This document shows positions 1 to 9,181 of a stretch of DNA of 64,000 bases, in pieces. Under the pieces are notes generated by a model, which did no database searches, was not told the DNA's origin, and saw only the letters and a program-made list of their open reading frames with translations. The stretch is from NCBI RefSeq assembly GCF_003254625.1, contig NZ_QJRJ01000066.1, positions 26,830 to 90,829 on the forward strand, in the 5' to 3' direction. The position numbers and the translations under genes were made by a program. This DNA comes from Flavobacterium ginsenosidimutans (GTDB lineage: Bacteria; Bacteroidota; Bacteroidia; Flavobacteriales; Flavobacteriaceae). The stretch's first letter is position 1, and the number at the start of each line of letters is the position of its first letter.

Positions 1-904
1 CTATATAACTTGAAATTGCAGCAATATTAGCAGAAATCTGATTTGGAATTTTAGCAACAGGTTTCAAAACGATTTTGCTGGCACTATATTTTGATTCAGG
101 TTGTTTTCCAACAATAGTTTCCATGTTGCATTTCATTCCCATATCTAGCAGAAATGAATCGTTTTTAAGTTTGGCATTTGTTGAATAAATTTCAATAGGA
201 ACAATTCTCAGCCAGCTTTCATAAGTATCACTCATTTGAAAAGGTGTACAGATTTTTTCAACTGCTTGAAGAACATTTGGTTTAAAATCCATTGATTTTT
301 CAATTGCTTCGTCTATTTTCTTTTCAAGTTTACTTTTAAAAATAGAAATCGCTGGATTTATTAAATAGGTTATAGGCATATTTTTACCAAAGATAGACAT
401 GGTTGGGCTTTCGTTCCAATCGAGAGATTTAAATTCGGTTTTAGTGGTTAACTTCCAGTTGCTAAGAACTGCTTCGCTAGACAATGTTATAATTCCGTTT
501 AAATTAAATTCTCTTACGTCATATAATTCTACACCTAGTTTTTTGGTTCCAATTCGATATTTGATATTCGCTTTAAGCGGTAGAATAGTTTTTATTCTTT
601 TATCAGGATTGGATGGATCATTTTGAATTTTAATTGGAGCTTGTTTCCAGATTTTCATTTCAATATCATCATCTTCGATATTATTATCTTCATAAATTAA
701 TCCGTTTAGAAGCGAATTTGTCTGATTTTCAATATCGCTTAATTTTATCGTTATCGGAAGATTAATAAAGGAAGGATTGCTGTCGTAAACTAACGGACTA
801 GCATCGTCAGGTTCAGGTTTTAATGTTTCTAATTTTTGAGTTGAAGAACAGCTTGTTAATACGGCAAGCACCGAAAACATTGAAATAACAGAAGTAAGCT
901 TCAT
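1..904 (-). CDS. DUF4403 family lipoprotein (3' end cut by window edge)
   Basis: About 301 codons are visible, read from an ATG at 902-904 toward the window start, where the frame is still open, so the C-terminal part is missing. The N-terminus is a lipoprotein signal peptide with lipobox LTSC and predicted lipidated Cys19, followed by a Ser/Thr-rich linker. The body, with its stretch on Leu-Pro-Ile-Thr-Ile-Lys, paired Lys/Glu helices and repeated beta-strand pattern, resembles the DUF4403 family of Bacteroidota, which has no established function. It is divergent from the efflux operon at 1082, with a 177-base gap in which I found no exact TAnnTTTG element. The family call is by recognition and moderately sure; lipoprotein status is clear. 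Confidence 0.75.
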   Translation of the reverse strand, partial: MKLTSVISMFSVLAVLTSCSSTQKLETLKPEPDDASPLVYDSNPSFINLPITIKLSDIENQTNSLLNGLIYEDNNIEDDDIEMKIWKQAPIKIQNDPSNPDKRIKTILPLKANIKYRIGTKKLGVELYDVREFNLNGIITLSSEAVLSNWKLTTKTEFKSLDWNESPTMSIFGKNMPITYLINPAISIFKSKLEKKIDEAIEKSMDFKPNVLQAVEKICTPFQMSDTYESWLRIVPIEIYSTNAKLKNDSFLLDMGMKCNMETIVGKQPESKYSASKIVLKPVAKIPNQISANIAAISSYI

Positions 905-1081
905 TTAGTATGAATTTTTAAGACAAGGTAAAATTACGAAAACAATCATATTTTCTTAAAAAAGTGTAACAATTATAATTAATGTCAGTCTAATACTAAA
1001 TAGGTAACAGAATTATTAACTTTTTATTATCATAATTTACTTAATAAAAATGTTATTATTGTCTAAAAATTTAACAATACC

Positions 1082-1783
1082 ATGATCGAAATTAAAGATT
1101 TACACAAATCCTATAAAATGGGAAGTTCGGAATTACACGTATTGAAAGGGATTAATTTTAATATTGAAGAAGGAGAATTAGTTGCGATCATGGGATCATC
1201 TGGTTCTGGAAAATCTACTCTTCTTAATATTTTAGGAATTTTGGATGAAGCTGATTCTGGAAGTTACATTTTAGATAAAACCCCAATCAAAAAATTAAAC
1301 GAAACGATTGCTTCAAAATATCGCAATAAATTTTTAGGTTTCGTTTTTCAGTCTTTTAACCTAATAAATTATAAAACAGCATTAGACAATGTTGCAATGC
1401 CGTTGTATTACCAAGGGATTAAAAGAAAAGAACGTTACGAAATCGCGATGAGATATTTGGAGAAAGTAGGCTTAGGATCTCATTCCCATCACTTGCCTAA
1501 TGAGCTTTCTGGAGGTCAGAAACAACGTGTCGCGATTGCAAGAGCATTAGCTTCAAATCCGAAAGTTTTACTAGCCGATGAACCGACTGGAGCGCTTGAT
1601 ACTAAAACTTCTTATGAAGTAATGGAGCTTATTCAAGGAATTAACGACGAAGGGAAAACAATTTTGATTGTTACACACGAACCTGATATTGCTGCAATGT
1701 GCAAAAGAAACGTAGTCCTGAAAGATGGATTAATTATCGATGATAAAAAAGTAGAACAAGTTAGAGCTTCGTCTTATGTTTAA
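1082..1783 (+). CDS. ABC transporter ATP-binding protein, LolD/MacB type
   Basis: A 233-residue ATPase that would power the two permeases encoded directly after it. Walker A GSSGSGKST lies at 38-46, the Q-loop Gln at 90, the signature LSGGQ at 142-146, Walker B VLLADE at 162-167, and a switch His sits in the VTHE motif near 199. Length and the FVFQSFNL stretch are typical of the LolD/MacB/FtsE group, which drives mechanotransmission across the envelope rather than classical substrate translocation. The stop overlaps the start of the next permease by 8 bases, implying translational coupling. Substrate (antibiotic, peptide, lipid) cannot be told from sequence. First gene of an operon reaching at least 8210. 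Confidence 0.93.
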   Translation: MIEIKDLHKSYKMGSSELHVLKGINFNIEEGELVAIMGSSGSGKSTLLNILGILDEADSGSYILDKTPIKKLNETIASKYRNKFLGFVFQSFNLINYKTALDNVAMPLYYQGIKRKERYEIAMRYLEKVGLGSHSHHLPNELSGGQKQRVAIARALASNPKVLLADEPTGALDTKTSYEVMELIQGINDEGKTILIVTHEPDIAAMCKRNVVLKDGLIIDDKKVEQVRASSYV

Positions 1784-3020
1784 TATTGAACGCTGGCAGG
1801 AAATATTTGAAGCCATTTCTAAGAACCGATTAAGAACATTCTTAACGGGGGTTTCTGTGGCTTCGGGAATTTTTATTTTGGTGATTCTGCTTGGTGCAGG
1901 AAGAGGGCTTCAAAACGGAATTGAAAAACAATTCGAACGTGATGCTGCAGGAATTATAGAAGTTTGGTCGGGTACGACAACTAAAGAATACAAAGGATTA
2001 AACCCAGGCAGACAAGTTCAGTTTCGTAATAGTGATTACAATCAATCTGTTCAAAAATTTGAAGATAAATTAGATTTGAGAGCCTCAACAAACAATTATT
2101 GGGGACAACCTTTTGCTTACGGAAAAGAATCTGGGAATTATCAATTTAGAGGTGTTGATCCAGATTATGGCGGAATAGAAAATTTAACCATTATTCAAGG
2201 CCGATATGTAAATGCTAAAGATTTGCAAAGTAATGCAAAAGTGGCTGTTATTGGACTGAAATTGAAAACCGATTTGCTTAAAGATAAAGAAGCAATTGGA
2301 GAAGAAATCTTAATTAACAATATTAATTTTAAAGTAATTGGAGTTTTTACTGATCCAGGAGGAGAAAGAGAAGAAACTCGTGCGTATTTACCATTGACTA
2401 CCGTTCAAAAAACGTTTGGTGGAGGTGATAAAATCAGCAATTTGTTTTTTACGCTTAAAAAGACAAGTAATTATGATGAAGCATTAGCACAGTCTGAAAA
2501 ATTTACACAAGATTTAAAAGATCTGCTGAAAAGTAAAAACATGGTTGCTCCAGAAGATGACAGCGGTGTTGGTGTTTATAATTCGGTAAAAGATGCCAAA
2601 CAGTTTTATGATCTTAATTTATATATCAGACTTTTCTTTTGGTGGGTCGGTATTTGTACGATCATCGCAGGTGTAGTTGGGGTAAGTAATATCATGCTTA
2701 TCATTGTGAAGGAAAGAACAAAAGAAATTGGAATTAGAAAAGCACTTGGAGCATCTCCATTTTCAATTATCTCAATGATTCTTCATGAATCAATATTTAT
2801 TACCACAATTGCTGGTTTTATTGGTTTGTTAGGAAGTTTGCTTTTATTAGAATTTGTTGGGCCAATGGTTCAAAGTGAATTCTTTAGAAATCCAGAAGTA
2901 GATTTTGGTGTAGCTTTGACTACCTTGATTTTACTTGTATTTGCAGGTGCAATGGCTGGTTTTTTTCCAGCTTACCGAGCAGCCAAAATTAAACCTATTG
3001 TAGCACTTAGAGACGAATAA
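1776..3020 (+). CDS. MacB-like ABC transporter permease (first of two)
   Basis: A 414-residue inner-membrane protein with MacB architecture: one N-terminal membrane helix (about 20-45), a large periplasmic MacB-type core domain, then three C-terminal helices forming the FtsX domain. The conserved cytoplasmic coupling segment KERTKEIGIRKALGA precedes the second FtsX helix. It starts inside the ATPase gene (8-base overlap) and ends 2 bases before a paralogous permease. The two permeases probably form a heterodimer on the shared ATPase, which is inferred from their adjacency and matching lengths. The ATG at 1776 is supported by the overlap and by the hydrophobic start. Confidence 0.9.
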   Translation: MFNIERWQEIFEAISKNRLRTFLTGVSVASGIFILVILLGAGRGLQNGIEKQFERDAAGIIEVWSGTTTKEYKGLNPGRQVQFRNSDYNQSVQKFEDKLDLRASTNNYWGQPFAYGKESGNYQFRGVDPDYGGIENLTIIQGRYVNAKDLQSNAKVAVIGLKLKTDLLKDKEAIGEEILINNINFKVIGVFTDPGGEREETRAYLPLTTVQKTFGGGDKISNLFFTLKKTSNYDEALAQSEKFTQDLKDLLKSKNMVAPEDDSGVGVYNSVKDAKQFYDLNLYIRLFFWWVGICTIIAGVVGVSNIMLIIVKERTKEIGIRKALGASPFSIISMILHESIFITTIAGFIGLLGSLLLLEFVGPMVQSEFFRNPEVDFGVALTTLILLVFAGAMAGFFPAYRAAKIKPIVALRDE

Positions 3021-3022
3021 TT

Positions 3023-4288
3023 ATGTTTAGTAAAGATAATTGGGACGAAATTTTACAGGCATTAACTGCCAATGTTTTCAGAACGGTTCTAACTGCTTTT
3101 GGAGTATTTTGGGGTATATTTATTTTGGTAATATTGCTAGCAGCTGGTAACGGTTTAGAAAATGGAGTTAAAAAAGGATTTGACGGAATAGCAACCAATA
3201 CTATGTTTATGTGGAGTCAGACTACTTCTAAAGCATATAAAGGTTTGCCAAAAACACGCCGTTATGATTTTAGAAATAGTGATGTTGCCGCATTGAAACA
3301 AGCTATACCAGATTTATTATACGTTTCACCAAGAAATCAGCTTGGAGATTTTAATGGAACAAATAATGTGGTAAGAGGAACTAAAACTTCTGCATTTACA
3401 ATTTATGGAGATTATCCTGAATTGATTAAGCAGCAGCCGATGGATATCATTAAAGGCCGTTTTGTAAATCAGCAGGATATTAATGAGCGACGTAAAGTAG
3501 CCGTAATTGGAAAAGGGGTTATCAGTGAATTGTATGGCAAAGAAGAAGAATGCGTTGGAACTTACATCAAAATCAATGGTATAAATTTCATGGTTGTTGG
3601 AGTTTACTCTTCTAAACAGCAAGGAGGAAATGCAGAACAAGAACAAAAGAATATTTTTATTCCGTTTACAACATTTCAGCAGGCTTTTAATTATGGAGAT
3701 AAAGTAGGGTGGATGGCACTTACAGCAAAAGACGAATCGTCGATTACAGATCTGAAACCAAAAATATTAGAATTAATTAAAGCTTTGCATTCAGTTAATC
3801 CTACAGATGATCGTGCAGTTGGAAATTTCGATTTGTATGAGCAGTTCAATAAAGTGCAAAGTCTTTTTAATATTTTAAAAGTGATTGCATACTTTGTAGG
3901 AACTTTAGTTTTGATATCGGGAGTAATTGGAATTTCTAATATCATGCTGATTGTAGTTAAAGAACGTACAAAAGAAATAGGTATTAGAAGAGCTTTAGGA
4001 GCAACACCTGGAGCAATTAGAGGTCAAATATTATCAGAATCTATATTTTTAACGATCATTTCTGGAATGCTTGGAATTGCCGTTGCAACAGGAATCATAG
4101 CACTTTTAAATATGGCGTTAGATTCGATGCCACCTGGCGGAAATACAATGTTTGCCAACCCTAGTGTAGATTTGGGAGTAGTATTTGTAGCATTGTTAAT
4201 ATTAGTAGGATCGGGATTATTGGCAGGATTTATTCCGGCGCAAACCGCTATTAGTGTTAAGCCAGTAGATGCATTAAGAACAGAATAA
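3023..4288 (+). CDS. MacB-like ABC transporter permease (second of two)
   Basis: A 421-residue paralogue of the preceding permease with the same layout: N-terminal helix after a short amphipathic start, periplasmic core domain of about 230 residues, and a C-terminal FtsX domain with coupling motif KERTKEIGIRRALGA. The two share the segments KAYKGL and FRNSD in the periplasmic part, showing origin by duplication. It lies 2 bases downstream of the first permease and 38 bases upstream of an adaptor gene. With the ATPase, adaptors and TolC it would make a trans-envelope exporter. Nothing in the sequence identifies the cargo. Confidence 0.9.
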   Translation: MFSKDNWDEILQALTANVFRTVLTAFGVFWGIFILVILLAAGNGLENGVKKGFDGIATNTMFMWSQTTSKAYKGLPKTRRYDFRNSDVAALKQAIPDLLYVSPRNQLGDFNGTNNVVRGTKTSAFTIYGDYPELIKQQPMDIIKGRFVNQQDINERRKVAVIGKGVISELYGKEEECVGTYIKINGINFMVVGVYSSKQQGGNAEQEQKNIFIPFTTFQQAFNYGDKVGWMALTAKDESSITDLKPKILELIKALHSVNPTDDRAVGNFDLYEQFNKVQSLFNILKVIAYFVGTLVLISGVIGISNIMLIVVKERTKEIGIRRALGATPGAIRGQILSESIFLTIISGMLGIAVATGIIALLNMALDSMPPGGNTMFANPSVDLGVVFVALLILVGSGLLAGFIPAQTAISVKPVDALRTE

Positions 4289-4326
4289 AATTATCAATCA
4301 AAATAAATCGATTAAACCAAGAACAA

Positions 4327-5442
4327 ATGAAAAAAGGAGTAACCGTAACCATTTTAATATTCATTGCAATTGTTTTCTTTGGCGCACTTTATTATTTGTA
4401 TGCTAAGAATCAAGAATCGCCGATTGTATTTAAAACGGAAAAAGCAGAGATTAAAACTATAGTAAAAAATACTATTGCGACAGGAAATATTCAACCTGAT
4501 GAAGAGGTCTTAATTAAACCAAATATTTCAGGTATTATTGAAGAAGTGTACATTAAAGCCGGTGAAAAAATCAAAGCTGGCGATATGATTGCAAAAATTA
4601 GAGTTGTAGCCAATGTTTCGAACGTGAGTAGTACGCAAAATCAGGTTCAAACAGCTAAAATTGCTTTGGATAATCAGGAAAGACTTTATAAAAGACAAAA
4701 AACATTATTCGAAAAAGATGTAATTTCAGCAAACGATTTTGATGCTGCACAAGTAGCTTACAATCAGGCGAAACAAACTTATTTGGCGGCAAAACAAAGT
4801 TTGGATATTGTTAAAACAGGAACAACTTCTTCTTTAGGAAGTTATGCCAATACCTTAATCCGTTCTACGGTAAACGGAATGGTGTTAGACGTTCCAGTAA
4901 AAGTTGGAAATCAGGTTATTGAAAGTAATAACTTTAACGAAGGAACTACAATTGCAAGTGTTGCCGATGTCGGAAGAATGATTTTTATTGGAAAAATTGA
5001 CGAATCTGAAGTAGGAAAAATTAAAGAAAAAATGCCAATTGAAATTACAATTGGTGCAATCGAAAATAAAAAGTTTGAAGCTGTTTTAAATTATATTGCT
5101 CCAAAAGGAGTTACAGAAAATGGAGCTATCCAGTTTGAAATTAAAGGGCATATGATCAATAGAGATGATACTTTTATTAGAGCTGGTTTAAGCGCAAATG
5201 CTTCAATTATTTTAGAAAAAGCAGATAAAGTTCTGGCAATTAAAGAATCTTTGGTTCAATTTGACAAAAAAACACAAAAGCCTTATGTTGAGATTGAAAC
5301 TGCTCCGCAGAAATTTCAAAGAAGAGATTTAGTTTTAGGAGTAAGTGACGGAATCTACGTTCAAGTTAAAAGCGGTCTAAAAGACACAGATAAAATCAAA
5401 ATCTGGAATCAGGGTTTGATTACTGAAGGAGAAAAAAAATAA
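4327..5442 (+). CDS. Periplasmic adaptor (MacA/HlyD-type membrane fusion protein), first
   Basis: A 371-residue membrane fusion protein that would join the inner-membrane permeases to TolC. It has an N-terminal membrane anchor (about residues 5-27), a split biotinyl-lipoyl-like domain (IIEEVYIKAGEKIKAGD in the first half), a Gln/Lys-rich coiled-coil hairpin at about 100-160, then the second lipoyl half and beta-barrel and membrane-proximal domains. It lies 38 bases after the permeases and 86 bases before tolC. Family assignment is firm; the pairing with MacB-type permeases is from gene order. Confidence 0.9.
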   Translation: MKKGVTVTILIFIAIVFFGALYYLYAKNQESPIVFKTEKAEIKTIVKNTIATGNIQPDEEVLIKPNISGIIEEVYIKAGEKIKAGDMIAKIRVVANVSNVSSTQNQVQTAKIALDNQERLYKRQKTLFEKDVISANDFDAAQVAYNQAKQTYLAAKQSLDIVKTGTTSSLGSYANTLIRSTVNGMVLDVPVKVGNQVIESNNFNEGTTIASVADVGRMIFIGKIDESEVGKIKEKMPIEITIGAIENKKFEAVLNYIAPKGVTENGAIQFEIKGHMINRDDTFIRAGLSANASIILEKADKVLAIKESLVQFDKKTQKPYVEIETAPQKFQRRDLVLGVSDGIYVQVKSGLKDTDKIKIWNQGLITEGEKK

Positions 5443-5528
5443 TTTAATTTGAAGGTTTAGGGATCTTTTTGGTTTTAAAAAATGTTAAATTCGCGTAGTT
5501 CAGTTTACTGCGCTTTCATCGAAGATAT

Positions 5529-6911
5529 ATGAAAATAAATAAATATAATAGTCTGGTTATTGCAATGTTATTCAGTTTCGGATTAACTGGACAGGCGCAA
5601 TCAAAGAAATGGACTCTGGAAGAGTGTGTTAGATACGCACTTGAAAATAATATCACAGTAAAACTATCTGAATTAGATGTTAAAAATGCTGAGATCGATA
5701 AAAGAGGAGCTTTAGGCAATTATCTTCCATCTGTAAACGGAAGTGCCTCTCACTCTTGGAACATTGGTTTGAACCAGGATGTTACGACAGGTATTTTACG
5801 TAATCAAACTACACAATATTCTTCTGTTGGTTTAAATGCAGGAGTTGATATCTACAAAGGTCTGCAGAATCAAAACACTATGAGAAAGGCAAAATTAAGT
5901 ATCATTGCTTCGCATTATCAGCTGTTAAAAATGCAAGAAGATATTTCTTTGAATGTTGCTAGTGCGTTTTTGCAGATTTTATCTAATAAAGAAGATTTAA
6001 AGGTGAAAACAGAGCAATTGGCAATTGACGAAAAACGTTTTGCGCGTTCTGAAGAAATGGTAAAAGCAGGAACTATTCCGCGTGGAGATTTGTTCGATTT
6101 GAAAGCAACTGTTGCAACAGACAAACAAAACATCGCTGTTTCTGAAAATAATTTATTGATTTCTAAATTAAGTTTGGCTCAGCTTTTACAATTAAAAGAA
6201 TTTGCAGATTTTGATGTAGCAGATGATACGAATGTAGCCGATGAAAATAATATCCTAGCTCAGAGTCCAATTGAAATTTACAATAAAGCTAAAGAAACAA
6301 GGACAGAGTTAAAATTAGCACAAACAAATCTTGAAATCGCTGAGAAAAATGTTGCTATAGCTAAAGGAGCTTATCAGCCAACACTTTCTGGTTTTTATGG
6401 GTTTAATACCAGAGCAAGTTATAGTGATCAAGTTAAGTTAGATGCAAGTGGTAATCCATATACTGTAGGTCCCGATCCTATTTTCCAGCAGTTTAGTGAT
6501 AATAAAGGGCATAATTTTGGTTTACAGTTAAACGTTCCTATTTTTAACGGTTTTTCAGTTAAGAATAATGTTGAACGTAATAAAGTAAGTTTAGAAAAAT
6601 CTAAAATAGATTTAGAGCAAAAAAGTTTAGATTTGCAACGTAACGTTTATACTGCTTTTACAGATGCAAGAGGAGCTTTAAATACTTATGAATCTGCTAC
6701 AGTTACTTTAGAAGCAAGACAGCAGGCTTATAATTACGCAAAAGAAAAGTATGATGTTGGTTTAATGAATTCATTTGATTTCACACAAGCTCAAACATTA
6801 TTGACTAATGCACAGTCTGATGTAATTAGAACAAAATACGATTACATGTTTAAAATCAAAATATTAGAGTTTTATTTCGGAATTCCAATCGTTCCAATTA
6901 TTACAAAATAA
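5529..6911 (+). CDS. TolC family outer-membrane efflux protein
   Basis: A 460-residue outer-membrane channel subunit with a signal peptide ending near AQA and two homologous halves, each with long heptad-rich helices. Early motif WTLEECVRYALENN and the late YDVGLMNSFDFTQAQ segment are characteristic of TolC/OEP proteins. It would trimerise into the exit duct for the efflux complex. It is flanked by two different adaptor genes, 86 bases after the first and 6 bases before the second, so the second adaptor is likely co-translated with it. Confidence 0.92.
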   Translation: MKINKYNSLVIAMLFSFGLTGQAQSKKWTLEECVRYALENNITVKLSELDVKNAEIDKRGALGNYLPSVNGSASHSWNIGLNQDVTTGILRNQTTQYSSVGLNAGVDIYKGLQNQNTMRKAKLSIIASHYQLLKMQEDISLNVASAFLQILSNKEDLKVKTEQLAIDEKRFARSEEMVKAGTIPRGDLFDLKATVATDKQNIAVSENNLLISKLSLAQLLQLKEFADFDVADDTNVADENNILAQSPIEIYNKAKETRTELKLAQTNLEIAEKNVAIAKGAYQPTLSGFYGFNTRASYSDQVKLDASGNPYTVGPDPIFQQFSDNKGHNFGLQLNVPIFNGFSVKNNVERNKVSLEKSKIDLEQKSLDLQRNVYTAFTDARGALNTYESATVTLEARQQAYNYAKEKYDVGLMNSFDFTQAQTLLTNAQSDVIRTKYDYMFKIKILEFYFGIPIVPIITK

Positions 6912-6917
6912 TTTATT

Positions 6918-8210
6918 ATGCAAAAAAAAACAGTTTATTTCTTATTAGGTGGAGCAGTAGCTCTCATTGTAGCTTTAGTGATTCTTTCTAAGAAAGGAGT
7001 AATAGGAAATAAGGACGAAGGAAAAGAAGTAGAAACTGCAAAAGTTACTGCTTCAACAATTGTTGAAACAGTTTCGGCAACAGGAAAAATTCAGCCAGAG
7101 ATTGAAGTTAAAATAGCTTCGATGGTTTCTGGAGAAATCATTTCATTAAATATCAAAGAAGGACAAGTTGTTAAAAAAGGCGATTTATTAGTAAAAATAA
7201 ACCCTGACTTATATACTTCTGGATTAGATAGATCTGTTGCAAATTTGGCAGGAACAAAAGCAAGTCTTACTCAATCTGATGCTAGTTTTAAAGAAGCAAA
7301 AGCAAATTATGAGCGAAATAAAACTTTGTATGATAAAGGCGTAATCTCAAAATCGGATTGGGATAAAGCAGTTTCTTCTTATGAAGTTGCAAAAGCAACA
7401 AAACAAAGCGCTTATTACAATGTTCAAAGTGCTTCTGCATCTGTAACAGAAGCTCGCGATAATCTTGGACGTACAACGATTTATTCTCCAGCAGACGGAA
7501 CAATTTCTGTTTTGAATGTAGAATTAGGAGAAAGAGTTCTAGGAACGCAGCAAATGGCTGGAACAGAGCTTTTGCGTGTTGCCAACCTTAACAATATGGA
7601 AGTTGAAGTTGATGTGAACGAAAATGATATTGTAAAAATTAAAATAGGAGACGAAGCAAATGTTGAAGTTGACGCTTATTTGAAAAAGAAATTCAAAGGA
7701 GTGGTAACTAGTATTTCTAATTCTGCAAGCACAACATTAACTTCAGATCAGGTAACCAACTTTAAAGTTAAGGTTCGTATTTTAAAAGATTCTTACCAAG
7801 ATTTATTAGAAGGAAAACCAAGCACCTATTCTCCTTTTAGACCAGGAATGACGGCTACGGTTGATATTATCACAACAACAAAAACAAATGTTTTGGCAGT
7901 ACCAATTAGCTCTGTTGTGGTAAAATCAGATACTACTGCGGTAAAAGATTTTACTGTTGAAGATCCTAACCAAGATAAAAAAGTTGCTCCAAAAAGCGAT
8001 AAAAAATTCGAATGTGTTTTTGTGAAAGTTGGAGATAAAGCTAAAATTAGAGTCATTAAAACAGGAATTCAAGACGATACTAATATTGAAGTTATGTCTG
8101 GGTTAAAACCAGGAGATGTTGTAATTACAGGTCCGTATACAACAGTTTCTAAGGAACTTAACTCTGGAGATAAAGTGAAAAATAAAAAAGCTGAAGAACC
8201 TAAGAAATAA
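6918..8210 (+). CDS. Periplasmic adaptor (HlyD/MacA-type), second
   Basis: A 430-residue membrane fusion protein: N-terminal anchor at about 5-25, a lipoyl half with ISLNIKEGQVVKKGDLLVKI, a coiled-coil hairpin at about 105-175, and a C-terminal domain with a Lys-rich insertion around 345-365 and a highly charged tail. It differs from the first adaptor by this C-terminal insertion. It follows tolC by 6 bases, so the operon carries two adaptors for one ATPase, one permease pair and one TolC. Whether both act in one complex or one serves another pump cannot be seen. Confidence 0.9.
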   Translation: MQKKTVYFLLGGAVALIVALVILSKKGVIGNKDEGKEVETAKVTASTIVETVSATGKIQPEIEVKIASMVSGEIISLNIKEGQVVKKGDLLVKINPDLYTSGLDRSVANLAGTKASLTQSDASFKEAKANYERNKTLYDKGVISKSDWDKAVSSYEVAKATKQSAYYNVQSASASVTEARDNLGRTTIYSPADGTISVLNVELGERVLGTQQMAGTELLRVANLNNMEVEVDVNENDIVKIKIGDEANVEVDAYLKKKFKGVVTSISNSASTTLTSDQVTNFKVKVRILKDSYQDLLEGKPSTYSPFRPGMTATVDIITTTKTNVLAVPISSVVVKSDTTAVKDFTVEDPNQDKKVAPKSDKKFECVFVKVGDKAKIRVIKTGIQDDTNIEVMSGLKPGDVVITGPYTTVSKELNSGDKVKNKKAEEPKK

Positions 8211-8216
8211 TTCTTT

Positions 8217-8462
8217 ATGATGATTTCCTTATGCGGTAGCCCTCCAGCTGGATTTTTTCAAGCATTATTTACGATTGGATTAGTTGTAATAGGAGCATTT
8301 ATGTCGTACACGCATTATAAAGTGTATAAAAGTGAATATTACAAAGAAGAGTTTGTATATTTTTCAATTGGAAAAAAGATAATACTTTATGTGAGTTTTT
8401 TGATGGTTAATTTGTGTATTATACCATTACTGTTGTTACTTTGTCTTTTTCTTTTTTCCTGA
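8217..8462 (+). CDS. Small hypothetical membrane protein
   Basis: An 81-residue reading frame starting 6 bases after the second adaptor stop. It has two hydrophobic segments, at about 13-31 and 53-80, separated by a charged Tyr/Lys-rich loop, so it would be a two-helix membrane protein. The start could be either of two adjacent ATG codons (8217 or 8220). I do not recognise a family. Position and spacing suggest it is the last gene of the efflux operon, perhaps an accessory subunit, but it could also be a chance frame; the continuous hydrophobic C-terminus is the main support. Confidence 0.5.
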   Translation: MMISLCGSPPAGFFQALFTIGLVVIGAFMSYTHYKVYKSEYYKEEFVYFSIGKKIILYVSFLMVNLCIIPLLLLLCLFLFS

Positions 8463-8506
8463 CATACTTTATTTGTCAAACATTAATAATTTAAAATTAA
8501 AATATT

Positions 8507-9178
8507 TTGTCTTTTATTCTCAACATCGAAACGGCTACTAAAAATTGTTCAGTATCTGTCGCAAAAGATGGAAAAACCATTGCATGCAACGAACTTGCAG
8601 ATGAAGGATATTCGCACGCAGAAAAACTTCATGTTTTTATAGAAGAAGTAATTGCAAAAGCAGGCATTTCTGTTCAGGATTTGAATGCAATTGCAGTTAG
8701 TCAGGGACCAGGATCTTATACAGGTTTAAGAATTGGTGTTTCTGCAGCAAAAGGTTTATGTTATGCTTTAAACATTCCGTTAATTGCTGTTGATACGCTT
8801 CAAACTTTGGCATCGCAGGCAGGAGTTATTGACGGAAAAATTATACCAATGTTAGATGCGCGCCGTATGGAAGTTTACAGCGCCATTTTTAATTCAGATT
8901 TGACAGTTGAAAGAGCTATTAAAGCTGAAATTATTGACGAAAACTCATTTCAAGAATATACAGATAAGCTTTACTTTGTTGGCGATTGCGCTGATAAATG
9001 TAAAGCTGTTTTGATTAAAGACAACTTTGTGTTTTTAGAAAATGTAAAATACCCTTCGGCACAGGCGATGAGTAAAATCAGTTTTGATAAGTATCAAAAA
9101 AGCGACACTGTAGATGTCGCTTATTTTGAACCTTATTATTTAAAAGATTTTATGATTGCTCCTCCAAAGAAACAATAA
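8507..9178 (+). CDS. tsaB: tRNA threonylcarbamoyladenosine biosynthesis protein TsaB
   Basis: A 223-residue ASKHA-fold protein that activates TsaD in making N6-threonylcarbamoyladenosine at position 37 of ANN-decoding tRNAs. The conserved GPGSYTGLRIG motif is at 67-77 and the N-terminal strand ILNIETAT is typical. The start appears to be TTG at 8507, because the conserved beta-strand begins three residues later and there is no ATG or GTG nearby in frame. It is followed after 3 bases by the convergent mscS gene. Lengths match TsaB of Bacteroidota. Confidence 0.92.
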   Translation: MSFILNIETATKNCSVSVAKDGKTIACNELADEGYSHAEKLHVFIEEVIAKAGISVQDLNAIAVSQGPGSYTGLRIGVSAAKGLCYALNIPLIAVDTLQTLASQAGVIDGKIIPMLDARRMEVYSAIFNSDLTVERAIKAEIIDENSFQEYTDKLYFVGDCADKCKAVLIKDNFVFLENVKYPSAQAMSKISFDKYQKSDTVDVAYFEPYYLKDFMIAPPKKQ

Positions 9179-9181
9179 ATG

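Noticed and set aside
399..626. A 75-residue plus-strand frame
   Set aside because: It is antisense to the DUF4403 lipoprotein gene, which has a convincing signal peptide.
8463..8485. Terminator after the efflux operon
   Set aside because: Only a 5-base TGACA/TGTCA stem is present and no T-run follows.
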